This document shows positions 7,440-16,165 of a stretch of 41,561 bases of DNA, piece after piece; position 1 is the first letter of the stretch; each line of letters opens with the position of its first letter. Both the position numbers and the translations under genes were made by a program. The notes beneath the pieces are model-generated. The model saw nothing but the letters and a program-made list of their open reading frames with translations. It was not told the origin of the DNA and did no database searches. This DNA is from an uncultured Bacteroidales bacterium (GTDB taxonomy: Bacteria; Bacteroidota; Bacteroidia; Bacteroidales; Bacteroidaceae): assembly GCA_902798615.1 (NCBI GenBank), contig CADBXL010000027.1:1-41561 (forward strand), in the 5' to 3' direction.

Positions 7440-8786
7440 TCACTTGAGTTTTGTACCTGCAATGGTGTATTTAGTATCACCATTTACAATGATCAACTTG
7501 TCTTTATGTATTAGTTTCTTTGGTTTCATTATCTTAGAAGACGAAGTTTCCGAAACATTCTCAATGGAAGTATATCCGGCATTACCATAGTAGCCCTTGA
7601 TAATTGCATCCTTCAGATCAGGCATTGTCCATTTCAGATTTTCCCTATCCGCTCCATCTGACAGCATCATCCAATAGAATGTGGCGATACCTGCCTCCTT
7701 ACACTTCTCCACGAAATATCTCGCAAAATCAACCTTGTTCTGCTTATACGATGTATTGTAATCATCCGTGTTAGCCACAGCATCATTAGCACTCCCCCAC
7801 TCTCCGAAAATCACAGGAGCCTTTGGCTGAAGTGTCTCCTTGATAGATTTCAGCATAGCATTACATTCAGTCTTTGCCCATGAGAGATCCTTGATACTTG
7901 GATAATAGTGAAGCTGGAAGATGATATGATTCTTAGCCTCATCATTCGGATATTCAAGATTCGCAAGAGGCTCTAAAAGATGCTGATTCCAGTTGCCAGA
8001 ACCGCAACAACTGCCGTATGAGTTCACAATGAGGTTACGTGTGGCGTTGTTTCCACCAGTAGCACGCACGGCATTCACAAACGACTGGGCGTATAGGTTT
8101 ACAGCCTTGTATGAATCTGTTGCAGAACTTGCATCATACTGTCTCGAAGCAGCAAATGAAGCAAAGCACCAGGAGCCATAATCGTCGAGTATTTCGTTAT
8201 ATCCCTCGAATAGCAGATGCCCGTCATAGTCCTTGAACTCTGTGGCGATCTGTTTCCAAAGGTCTTCGTAAGTATCCTTATACTTATTATAGTTCGCAGT
8301 AGAGGCACGCAACCATGCCGTTGTAGCCTCTCCTGTATCGTGATGCACATTGATGATACAGTACATACCATTGTTCACTACATAGTCAACAATCTCCTTT
8401 ACACGAGCCATCCATGCTGCATCCACCTGAGTAGGCGACCATGCAGAGAGATTCCAATTGAGGTCGTTAACCTGCACACCCATATGTGGATACCATGTCA
8501 CAGGAACGCGGATTGCATTGAATCCGGCCTCCTTGAACATCTTTATAAGAGCCTCTGTTGTGACTGGCTGTCCCCATGCAGTCTCGTAGTCGGAAGTCTT
8601 GCGTTGCGACCTCTTCTCTATCCACATATTATCAGTTGCACCCGAATTGGCATCAAGGGTATTGCCGAGATTCCAGCCCACACGCATATTAGCAACGGCA
8701 GAGGTTGCTGATTCTAATTCCTGAGCCGACACATATCCTGAGAAAGACAGCAACATGAATGCTGTAAGCAGTAAACTTTTTACCAT
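7440..8786 (-). CDS. Secreted GH5 endoglucanase
   Basis: A 448-residue glycoside hydrolase family 5 enzyme that cleaves internal beta-1,4-glucosidic bonds in cellulose or related glucans by a retaining mechanism. The signal peptide ends about residue 21 (SGYVSAQ). The TIM barrel runs from about 30 to 400 with RVGWNLGNTLDA (35-46), FNAIRVPVTW, NVHHDTG, the acid/base E198 in EGYNE and the nucleophile E329 in FGEWG. The GWNLGNTLDA motif fits subfamilies such as GH5_4, but xyloglucan or mannan activity cannot be excluded. The last 30 residues (KLIIVNGDTKYTIAGTK) resemble short C-terminal tails of other Prevotella secreted enzymes, possibly a type IX secretion signal (inference). It follows SusC/SusD and seems to have its own promoter after a terminator. 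Confidence 0.93.
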   Translation of the reverse strand: MVKSLLLTAFMLLSFSGYVSAQELESATSAVANMRVGWNLGNTLDANSGATDNMWIEKRSQRKTSDYETAWGQPVTTEALIKMFKEAGFNAIRVPVTWYPHMGVQVNDLNWNLSAWSPTQVDAAWMARVKEIVDYVVNNGMYCIINVHHDTGEATTAWLRASTANYNKYKDTYEDLWKQIATEFKDYDGHLLFEGYNEILDDYGSWCFASFAASRQYDASSATDSYKAVNLYAQSFVNAVRATGGNNATRNLIVNSYGSCCGSGNWNQHLLEPLANLEYPNDEAKNHIIFQLHYYPSIKDLSWAKTECNAMLKSIKETLQPKAPVIFGEWGSANDAVANTDDYNTSYKQNKVDFARYFVEKCKEAGIATFYWMMLSDGADRENLKWTMPDLKDAIIKGYYGNAGYTSIENVSETSSSKIMKPKKLIHKDKLIIVNGDTKYTIAGTKLK

Positions 8787-8819
8787 AAGAAAAAGATTAG
8801 CAGATTTCTATTTCGGGAA

Positions 8820-8827
8820 CAAAATTA
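8820..8827 (-). promoter_or_regulatory. Candidate -7 element for the GH5 gene
   Basis: TAATTTTG on the minus strand matches TAnnTTTG and lies 34 bp before the GH5 start, giving a leader of about 27 nt. No clear -33 TTTG is seen. Confidence 0.45.
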
Positions 8828-8914
8828 TCTATATTATCACATTTCATTATGACCTTATTTAGCGGAATATGACACTTTCCTGATATTCATCAATAATCAA
8901 ACACCCTGCAGAAC

Positions 8915-8949
8915 AAAAAAATCCCGCTCACATAATCATGCAAGCGAGA
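8915..8949 (-). terminator. Terminator after the SusD gene
   Basis: On the minus strand TCTCGCT (8943-8949) pairs with AGCGGGA (8922-8928), with one G-T wobble, and is followed by seven T residues. It separates SusD from GH5. Confidence 0.65.
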
Positions 8950-8977
8950 CTTTCTATTTTTTATCAACATTCAATTC

Positions 8978-11134
8978 CTATTTCCTATATGCTGGATTCT
9001 GAATACATGCAGGGTTCTTTGCAATCTCATCAGCAGGGATTGGGAAGTCCATTTTCATCTCATCATATACAAAGGTGCGGTGTGACCAAGGATAGTTGGC
9101 AAGGGCAGCACCTTCTGTAGCATCCACAGGATAGTTTGTTGCTATATGGTCATTCATATAGCCTGAACGCTGCAAGTCAGGACGTAAGCACCACTCACAA
9201 CTAAACTCCTTACGACGCTCCTCATTGACTGCCACCTTCCATACAGGAGAAGAGAATGCAAGTCCGTGTATGTTACACTTTGCATACTCTGTGTAGTATG
9301 TCTTGGCATCAGGTGCACCCACACCATCCTGATTGAATGGGATAGGATAAGAAGTCATCTGTGGCAGTTTATAGATATTAGCCATAGTGTTGAGCCATGT
9401 AATATATTTGGTATCGTCAAGACCTTTCTCTTCCTTACCAAAGCCACGGTCACGAACTTGCTGAATAGCAGCCCATGCCACTTCATCATTCTCGCCATAG
9501 AGACGGAAACGGCACTCGGCATAGTCAAGAAGTACGTTTGAGTAACGCTTCCAATAAATAGGTGTTGGAGTACGTGTGATATTGCTCCATCTGCTTACTC
9601 CGTTGACATCAGCAGCCGAACCATTACGCCATAACTTTGAAGACCAGATAGCAGGAGCATAGTCGGTATTGACGAAGTGGAACTGCTTTGTCTTTGTATC
9701 AGGAGTTCCGTTACCTACATTCTGCTGAAGGAACGGATGATAGCCATGATTGTAGAGTTGAACCTTACCGAGAGCCTTATCTGCAGCATCCAGTTCTTCC
9801 TTGGCAGCAGCTACAGCAAGTTCTGCATCCTTATATTCTGAGGATTCCTTTGAATATTTATTTTTACAATCCTCAAATGCGTCCTCGGCATTCTTCAGAT
9901 CATTTGCCTTCTCATTATAAGCCTCCTGAAGTCCAGGAATCTGATCCAGAGCATCGGCATTTGACTTGTTGGCATACTCATAGAGTTTCTTCATCTCGCT
10001 ATATGGAATATCGCCAATGATACAAGATGCATCTCTACGCTTATCTCCCTGCTCATAAGCTGCATACCACTCCCAAGAGAGATAGAGCGAACCCCATCCG
10101 CCATTCTCAGGACAAGCTGCATAGAACTTGAGGTTCATTGAAGATACAGAAGAAGAACCGCCACTATAATACTGGCCCTCGTCAAGAAGCAATGCCCAGA
10201 TACACTCATCATTCCAACCGGCACTACTGCCATCCCAGTTGGTAGAGAAACTTGGAGAGAGTTTGTAAGTTCCTGACTGGATAACTTCATTAAGCTGTGC
10301 CTCTGCCTTCTGATAGAGTTCTTTGATAGCTGATGCGTTTTGACTTGCAAGAGACTCCTGGTACACACCCAGTGTGTCACAAGCAAGACGATAAGCCTTC
10401 CACATATAAGCATCAGCAAGATAAGCCTTTGCCATACCCTTTGTAGCGCGACCATACTCATTCTGGAAAGGTTTCCAGTCAAGAAGCTCACTTGCCTCCT
10501 CAAAGTCCCTGATAATCAAGTCCCACATCTCGGCATAGTCTTTTGCCTTTGCCTTAGTAGGATGCGTGTTATAGTCCTCACCTTCATAAAGCAATGGCAC
10601 ACGACCGAATGTCTGGGCAAGATATGTGTAGAAGAAGCCATGCAAGGCGAGAGCCTCACCTCTGGCATATCTCTTCACTTCCTCAGAAACACCTGCACCC
10701 TGTGCATAGGTAACCTTACCGTCGCTACCAACGATAGGAGAAGCAGTCTTAGCATTCTTCAATCCTCCAAGAAAGAGGTTGGCACGAGCAATGGCTGTAT
10801 ATGCCTGAGCCCATCCCTGAGCAATCTCCTTCTGACCGGCATCCCAAGCCTGACTGTTATAGTTCGCATCCCAACCTGTAGCCTGTGTATCCATAGTCGG
10901 GTGAGTTCCAGAGAATACGTTTGGCTTGAATCCCCAGTCAGGATCAGGAGCACCATTTGGATTCATGAGGTCATATATACCTGTCAGACCATCGAGTGCA
11001 CCTTGATTGCTCTCGAACTCTCCTGAGATTTCAATCTTATCATACTGAGAAACATCAAGTATGCTATCATCGCAAGATGTCAGAGCAAGAGCCCCGAATA
11101 CTACGAGTGCTATATATTTATTTATAATCTTCAT
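8978..11134 (-). CDS. SusD/RagB-like glycan-binding lipoprotein
   Basis: A 718-residue surface lipoprotein that binds oligosaccharides and caps its SusC partner. The lipobox places the lipidated cysteine at C21 (ALALTSCDD). The helical TPR-like N-terminal part (about 95-290) includes IARANLFL and RGEALALHGFFYTYLAQTFGRVPLL. The C-terminal portion contains the usual RR(K)EFSCEWCLRPDLQR segment and ends in the PAYRK tail. It is longer than usual because a charged helical segment of about 80 residues (about 380-460, rich in A, E, K, D) lies just after the DIPYSEMKKLYEY stretch and looks like a helical hairpin insertion. It starts 27 bp after SusC, so the two are co-transcribed. Confidence 0.95.
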   Translation of the reverse strand: MKIINKYIALVVFGALALTSCDDSILDVSQYDKIEISGEFESNQGALDGLTGIYDLMNPNGAPDPDWGFKPNVFSGTHPTMDTQATGWDANYNSQAWDAGQKEIAQGWAQAYTAIARANLFLGGLKNAKTASPIVGSDGKVTYAQGAGVSEEVKRYARGEALALHGFFYTYLAQTFGRVPLLYEGEDYNTHPTKAKAKDYAEMWDLIIRDFEEASELLDWKPFQNEYGRATKGMAKAYLADAYMWKAYRLACDTLGVYQESLASQNASAIKELYQKAEAQLNEVIQSGTYKLSPSFSTNWDGSSAGWNDECIWALLLDEGQYYSGGSSSVSSMNLKFYAACPENGGWGSLYLSWEWYAAYEQGDKRRDASCIIGDIPYSEMKKLYEYANKSNADALDQIPGLQEAYNEKANDLKNAEDAFEDCKNKYSKESSEYKDAELAVAAAKEELDAADKALGKVQLYNHGYHPFLQQNVGNGTPDTKTKQFHFVNTDYAPAIWSSKLWRNGSAADVNGVSRWSNITRTPTPIYWKRYSNVLLDYAECRFRLYGENDEVAWAAIQQVRDRGFGKEEKGLDDTKYITWLNTMANIYKLPQMTSYPIPFNQDGVGAPDAKTYYTEYAKCNIHGLAFSSPVWKVAVNEERRKEFSCEWCLRPDLQRSGYMNDHIATNYPVDATEGAALANYPWSHRTFVYDEMKMDFPIPADEIAKNPACIQNPAYRK

Positions 11135-11161
11135 TGTCTTGATACTTTGTTAAATACAACA

Positions 11162-14100
11162 TTAGAATGCGAAACTTGCACCTACCATAAATGTGCGTGG
11201 CATAGGATAACGACCTGTGTCGAGACCTGTATATACATTTGCACCCTGACCTACCTCCGGATCACCATACTGTGTGTAAGGTGAGATCGTTGCAAGGTTC
11301 TGTACAGCCAAATACACACGGGCACTCTGCAAGCGAAGAGCCTTCAATGTTGCCTCGTTGAATGTATAGCCAATCTGAACATTTGAGATCTTGAGGTAGT
11401 TTCCGTTCTTTACCCATGCATCACTTACACGCTGGCTATACTGCTGGTCAGTAATCATCAGAGCAGGAAGTGAGCCATTATAGTCTCTGCCGGAATCCTT
11501 TGTCCAGTCTGTATCAATGGAGTTATAGCTTGATTTCAGGATTGCAGGTGTTGTATTATCGTCCGAACTTGTGATAGTACTAAGACGCATAGCAGAATAA
11601 GAAAGAATCTTCTGACCAAGCACACCATAAGCATATACTGAGAAATCCCAGTTCTTGTATGTCAAGCCCAAGTTAAGACCTAAGTTGAACTTTGGAATAC
11701 CATCGCCAAGGATTTCGCGGTCATCGTCAGTTACCTGACCATCATTATTAAGATCCTTGAAACTATAGTCACCGATACGGGCACTTGCCTGACCAAGTTC
11801 CTTTGCCCTTGCAAGATCGCTCTCATTCTTGATGATGTAGTCAACACGCCAGCCATAGAAAGAACCGACTGCACTACCAACCTGTGAAATAGAGTGGTCA
11901 TTCCAATGGGCACCGCCATCAACCTGGAATGTGTTAGAACCGTCACCGGCAACGCCATCAATAGTACCCATAGCAACATCGTCATAGTTACCGCCACTTG
12001 CAGTATTGAAGAATGGGTGGTTTGGCAGATTCGTTATCTTGTTTGAGATTGAAGAACCTGTAAGAGTTGCATTCAAGCTAAAGTCATTACCAAGATACTT
12101 CTTGTAGGCGAGTGAGAACTCTATACCCTTATTCTCCATTGATCCATAGTTCGTGTAAATCTCTGTGTAACCAGAAGATGCACGGATAGAAAGAGGAATA
12201 AGAAGATCCTTAGTCTTACGGATAAAGTAGTCAACAGTAATATCGAGATCACCGTCAAGGAAACCGAAGTCAAGACCAAAGTTAAGCTGCTCATTGGTCT
12301 CCCACTTAAGATTTGTATCAACCAATGGTGCATAGTAACCTGAAGTAGGAGTTCCATTTCCCAAACCTGCTCCCTTATAGAAATTGTACCATACATTAGA
12401 AGATGACAGTGCATATACAGACCTACCTGCTATGTTACCTGAATTACCTGTCTGTCCCCAGCCAAGACGAAGCTTCAGGTTACTGATAGCATCAACACTC
12501 TCCATGAATGTATCCTTGATTCGCCATGCAAAAGCGGCTGAAGGGAATGTACCCCAACGATTGGTTGAAGAGAAGTTTGATGAACCGTCACGACGAATTG
12601 TTCCCGTCAGGATAAACTGGTCGTTAAGGCTATACACCATACGGCCATAGTAAGAAAGCATATTCACATCATTGGTAAATCCACCATTTCCTACTATCTT
12701 GTTAGGATCCTTACTTAATGTTGTGTTACGAATAGTAGAAGAAGGCATATCTGCACCTGAAGCATTAACAGTAGAACCCTTCTTCTTGCTAAGCGAATTA
12801 CCAAGCATGAAGGTGAGAGAATGATGCTCTGTTTCCAGATTATAAGTAAGGTAGTGCTCAAGTGAAGCTACATACTCCTGTCTCAGACCAAGTGAGAAGT
12901 CAAAAGTATTCACGCCATCATAAGGCACCTCGGTAAACACGCCATTAACATTATTAAAACGACGGCGACCACCAGAAGGCTTGTTATTATCAGTTCCTGT
13001 GAAAGTATAAGAACCGATAAGATGATAGTTCAATCCCTTGAAGAAACGAATATCTCCGTATGCACTTGCCGACAGACGGTTATAGGCATCCTTACGTCCA
13101 AGTTCCATCTGTGTTGCATAGATATTACCCAAAAGAGATGTGTTACCTTCCCAACCGTTAGCTCCATTGGTCTGAGTATAACCATAAGAGCCGTCAGGAT
13201 TCACCACATTCACATTTACGAGTGTACCTGTTGCTCTGTCAATATAGTCAAGTGTAGGAGTCATGTAGGCAATATCTCGATGTGAAGAAAGGTTCACGTT
13301 GTTACCCAAGCCCTTGTTTGAGCCATGTGACTCTGAGCGTGTGAAGTTCACGTCACCACCAACCTCGATAAAATCAGTAAGATTTGACTTCACACCAACT
13401 CGACCTGTAAGACGCTGGTAACCGGTATTGACAATAAGACCCTTATTGTTGAGATAGCCGATAGAGAAGTTATACTGAGTCTTCTCATTACCACCAAGAA
13501 CAGAGACTGAATACTGCTGCTTGATAGCTGCCTGTGTCATCTGATCCTGCCAGTCAATATAGTTACGCTTGCCGTCATATTCCTCGTTCCAAACCTTATT
13601 TGCCCATGTAGCATTGTCGTTGATACGGGCATTACGGATACACTTGGCAAGTTCATCTACTCCGATAACATCAAGCTTGTATGGAAGAGTACCAACTCCG
13701 AAGTCCACATTGAACTGCACCTGTGTACGTCCTGCCTGACCATGCTTAGTGGTGATCATAACAACACCATTCGCACCTTCAGAACCATAGATCGCTGTTG
13801 CAGAAGCATCTTTAAGAACCTCAATAGTCTCAATATCACCAGGGTTGAGGAAGTTGGCATTAGAGCCCTCCACCTTGATACCATCAATAACATAGAGAGG
13901 CTGGGAAATACCATTGATTGTACCATAACCACGAATACGAATCTGGGTATTAGCATCAGGAGCACCATCCTGTTGTGATACATACACACCGGCAGCAACA
14001 CCCTGAAGAGCCTGTGCCACGTTGGTAGGAACCTTCTTCATCATTTCCTTTGTATCAACGACAGCAACAGAACCTGTAACGTCACTCTTCTTCATGGTAC

Positions 14101-14443
14101 CATAACCCACGATAACGATATCCTTAAGTGCGGTTTCATCATCCTCAAGGGTAATGGTAACAAGCCTACGACCGGCAATTCTGACGGTCTGTGACTGGTA
14201 TCCAATAAATGAAACATTAAGAATAGCGTTTGCATCCTGAACATTGATGGCATACTTACCATCGACATCTGTAACTGCTGCACTTCTTGTGCCTGACTCG
14301 CGAACAGACGCGCCAACAATAGGCTCTCCCTGCATGTCAATAACCGAACCTGTTACGGTAACCTGAGCCATCATTGTAGCAGAAATAAGCATAAACAGCG
14401 AAATCAGCGCAAGCCTAATGCTGAAATTCTTTTCAGTACTCAT
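11162..14443 (-). CDS. SusC/RagA-like TonB-dependent transporter
   Basis: A 1093-residue outer-membrane transporter that imports oligosaccharides with energy from TonB. After the signal peptide (ATMMAQ near 26) come a CarboxypepD_reg-like domain (about 28-105: VTGSVIDMQGEPIVGASV), the SusC signature region DIVIVGYGTMKKSDVTGSV (about 108-126), the plug with IRIRGYGTINGISQPLYVIDG and EVLKDASATAIYGSEGANGV, and a large beta-barrel ending in GASFAF with terminal phenylalanine. It pairs with the SusD gene 27 bp downstream and then GH5, a typical polysaccharide-utilisation unit. No adjacent regulator gene is seen in the window. Confidence 0.96.
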   Translation of the reverse strand: MSTEKNFSIRLALISLFMLISATMMAQVTVTGSVIDMQGEPIVGASVRESGTRSAAVTDVDGKYAINVQDANAILNVSFIGYQSQTVRIAGRRLVTITLEDDETALKDIVIVGYGTMKKSDVTGSVAVVDTKEMMKKVPTNVAQALQGVAAGVYVSQQDGAPDANTQIRIRGYGTINGISQPLYVIDGIKVEGSNANFLNPGDIETIEVLKDASATAIYGSEGANGVVMITTKHGQAGRTQVQFNVDFGVGTLPYKLDVIGVDELAKCIRNARINDNATWANKVWNEEYDGKRNYIDWQDQMTQAAIKQQYSVSVLGGNEKTQYNFSIGYLNNKGLIVNTGYQRLTGRVGVKSNLTDFIEVGGDVNFTRSESHGSNKGLGNNVNLSSHRDIAYMTPTLDYIDRATGTLVNVNVVNPDGSYGYTQTNGANGWEGNTSLLGNIYATQMELGRKDAYNRLSASAYGDIRFFKGLNYHLIGSYTFTGTDNNKPSGGRRRFNNVNGVFTEVPYDGVNTFDFSLGLRQEYVASLEHYLTYNLETEHHSLTFMLGNSLSKKKGSTVNASGADMPSSTIRNTTLSKDPNKIVGNGGFTNDVNMLSYYGRMVYSLNDQFILTGTIRRDGSSNFSSTNRWGTFPSAAFAWRIKDTFMESVDAISNLKLRLGWGQTGNSGNIAGRSVYALSSSNVWYNFYKGAGLGNGTPTSGYYAPLVDTNLKWETNEQLNFGLDFGFLDGDLDITVDYFIRKTKDLLIPLSIRASSGYTEIYTNYGSMENKGIEFSLAYKKYLGNDFSLNATLTGSSISNKITNLPNHPFFNTASGGNYDDVAMGTIDGVAGDGSNTFQVDGGAHWNDHSISQVGSAVGSFYGWRVDYIIKNESDLARAKELGQASARIGDYSFKDLNNDGQVTDDDREILGDGIPKFNLGLNLGLTYKNWDFSVYAYGVLGQKILSYSAMRLSTITSSDDNTTPAILKSSYNSIDTDWTKDSGRDYNGSLPALMITDQQYSQRVSDAWVKNGNYLKISNVQIGYTFNEATLKALRLQSARVYLAVQNLATISPYTQYGDPEVGQGANVYTGLDTGRYPMPRTFMVGASFAF

Positions 14444-14604
14444 TACATTAATCCTGTTTTATATTTATAAAATCTATTAAATACTTCTTCCTAAATATTT
14501 TACATTTCCCCTTTATCCGAGTGTTTCACAAAAGAAATCCTCAATAGAAAAACTGACAGGGCTAACCGTTTGATAAGTGATGCCCTTTTCCAAATATCTG
14601 GCTG

Positions 14605-14637
14605 CAAAGTTAGTTAATTTTCGTGAAAATCGTGCAA
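14605..14637 (-). promoter_or_regulatory. Candidate promoter of the SusC/SusD operon
   Basis: TAACTTTG on the minus strand (14605-14612) with TTG at 14635-14637, 22 bp away. It implies an untranslated leader of about 155 nt, as is common for SusC operons. Confidence 0.5.
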
Positions 14638-14836
14638 CTTTTCTTGTTTTTTCGTCATAAAAACATGTTTTTAACATGAAAACTATAAAAAAAAGTCAAA
14701 AAACGTATTATTTGATGAATAATCACTTGCCCAAACATCACATAAAAGCCACATAGTCTGTTGCTTCGAGATTATTCCTAACAAGATAACAGAACTAAGC
14801 AAGTCTGCCTTCACTTCACCCTGCCAAGGATACAGA

Positions 14837-14899
14837 CTCGATGAAGGTCCGCTTTTCCTCCTATCCGGAATAAGGGCTTCACCGACTTTGGTACGGAGG
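14837..14899 (-). repeat. Dispersed repeat R4, copy C (one unit)
   Basis: Inverted copy of the repeat at 1214-1297 and 34151-34236, but with one CACCGACTTTG unit where the others have three. It is followed by tandem TTACATCGGAG units (about 14909-14933). Together with the SusC leader and the terminator at 14951-14995 it accounts for the gene-free stretch 14444-15023. Confidence 0.75.
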
Positions 14900-14950
14900 A
14901 TGAGCGAAGTTACATCGGAGTTACATCGGAGTCACTTACCCCCTACTCCA

Positions 14951-14995
14951 AAAAAACAATCAGCAATTGCCTTTTTCTTTAGACAATTGCTGATT
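14951..14995 (-). terminator. Terminator of the DUF2795 gene
   Basis: AATCAGCAATTG (14958-14969) pairs with CAATTGCTGATT (14984-14995). The minus strand runs on into GTTTTTTT. It lies 29 bp past the stop of the DUF2795 gene. Confidence 0.8.
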
Positions 14996-15023
14996 ATTAG
15001 ACGCTTCGGTAATTTATGCTAAC

Positions 15024-15245
15024 CTAATACTCCTCTTCATCGAAAAGGAAATCCTCCTTGGATGGATAGTCAGGCCAGATGTCCTCAATTGATTCATAGA
15101 TATCGCCTTCGTCCTCTATCTCTTCGAGGTTCTCAATAACTTCCATAGGCACGCCTGAACGAGTGGCGTAGTCGAGCAACTCCTCCTTGGTTGCTGGCCA
15201 TGGAGCGTCTTCAAGTTTTGATGCTAATTCTAGTGTCCAATACAT
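15024..15245 (-). CDS. DUF2795 family protein
   Basis: A 73-residue acidic protein matching the short DUF2795 family widespread in Bacteroidota: it starts MYWTLELASKLEDAPWPATK, continues ELLDYATRSGVPMEVIENL, and ends with a conserved IWPDYPSKEDFLF followed by acidic residues. Function is not established. A good promoter (15389-15419) and its own terminator suggest it is a separate, well-expressed transcription unit. Confidence 0.9.
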   Translation of the reverse strand: MYWTLELASKLEDAPWPATKEELLDYATRSGVPMEVIENLEEIEDEGDIYESIEDIWPDYPSKEDFLFDEEEY

Positions 15246-15269
15246 TTTATTTACGAATTTAGGTTTTAT

Positions 15270-15359
15270 GACCCACCCCTTCCCTCCACAAAGGAGGACT
15301 TCTTTGATATAATATTATCATCAAAACCTCTCTCCCTTGAAGGGAGAAGGAAAGGGTCG
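15270..15359. repeat. Imperfect inverted pair of R2-like palindromes
   Basis: GACCCACCCCTTCCCTCC (from 15270) and the reverse-oriented unit ending GAAGGAAAGGGTC (to 15359) form an imperfect inverted pair around an AT-rich centre. Each half contains a small hairpin of its own. The pair lies in the 5' leader of the DUF2795 gene. Confidence 0.6.
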
Positions 15360-15388
15360 ATGGTTTCTTCTTTTACTCAATTCGCGCG

Positions 15389-15419
15389 CAAAAGTACTAC
15401 TTTTTTTCTGAATTGCAAG
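15389..15419 (-). promoter_or_regulatory. Promoter of the DUF2795 gene
   Basis: CTTG (15416-15419 on the minus strand), 19 bp, then TACTTTTG (15389-15396). It overlaps the last codons of the adenosyltransferase gene. Confidence 0.55.
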
Positions 15420-16011
15420 TTTTTTTCCATATTTTTTCGTCTTTTCGCGCAAGAAAATTGAGTTTTCTTGCTAAAACGAATAAATAATCGCTTAATCTGT
15501 TGATAAACTTGATTGGTTCGTCTGCTATTTCCGACTCTCTTGACAAGGCTATTATGCGCCTTTCCGTGCGTCGGCAGACTGTTCTGCAGACGTGGCATTG
15601 TGATGCTGCAATAGTGCCTCCAGGAAGTACGAAACTATGGAGCGTAGGGAGGGTTGGCTGTATAGCATCTATCTCCTGTTCGAGAAGCTTCGTCTCGGTT
15701 GGGAGTTGTGACAGAATGCCGTTGATATGTCCGTCAAGCCACTCCGGTTTCTCTTCAAACAAAGAGGCATCGGTGGCAAGATAGGAGCCTACATTGAACA
15801 AGGTATTGTGCACACGTCCGAGAACCTCAAGGATATGCGCATCGTTTATATCCTGCTCTATATATGCTATAAGCAGTCCGATGTGCGATGAGAGTTCATC
15901 TATTGTGCCATAGGCATCAAGGCGAGTGGCAGACTTGTCAATTCTTATGCCGCCTACAAGGGAGGTCATTCCCTTGTCGCCTGTACGGGTGTAAACTTTA
16001 GAGATTTTCAT
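15397..16011 (-). CDS. Cob(I)alamin adenosyltransferase, PduO type
   Basis: A 204-residue PduO/MMAB-type corrinoid adenosyltransferase, which transfers the adenosyl group of ATP to cob(I)alamin to make adenosylcobalamin. Diagnostic motifs are the N-terminal ATP-binding TRTGDKGMTSLVGG (about 8-21), the helix with RLDAYGTIDELSSHIGL, FVLPGG, CRTVCRRTERR, and INRLSDYLFVLAR near the C-terminus. The tail after FLARKDEKIWKKT is lysine-rich and looks variable. It follows the methyltransferase-like gene with 154 bp between, filled by an inverted repeat pair. Confidence 0.93.
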   Translation of the reverse strand: MKISKVYTRTGDKGMTSLVGGIRIDKSATRLDAYGTIDELSSHIGLLIAYIEQDINDAHILEVLGRVHNTLFNVGSYLATDASLFEEKPEWLDGHINGILSQLPTETKLLEQEIDAIQPTLPTLHSFVLPGGTIAASQCHVCRTVCRRTERRIIALSRESEIADEPIKFINRLSDYLFVLARKLNFLARKDEKIWKKTCNSEKK

Positions 16012-16020
16012 GAGAATAGC

Positions 16021-16165
16021 GGCCTCTCCCCCCGCCCTCCCCCGTAGGGAGGGAGCCGATTCGACTGTGGGGATTGCTTATGTATGTATATTTAACAAAA
16101 TGTTTTGATAGTTTGCCTTTCGCACTCCGGCTCCCTCCCTACGGGGGAGGGCGGGGGGAGAGGCC
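16021..16165. repeat. Perfect 37-bp inverted repeat pair (R1)
   Basis: 16021-16057 and 16129-16165 are exact reverse complements, 37 bp each, separated by 71 bp. Each arm is an R1 unit with its own hairpin. The outer end on the right touches the stop codon of the methyltransferase-like gene (16166-16168). The layout is that of a paired REP element or a tiny MITE. Confidence 0.9.
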
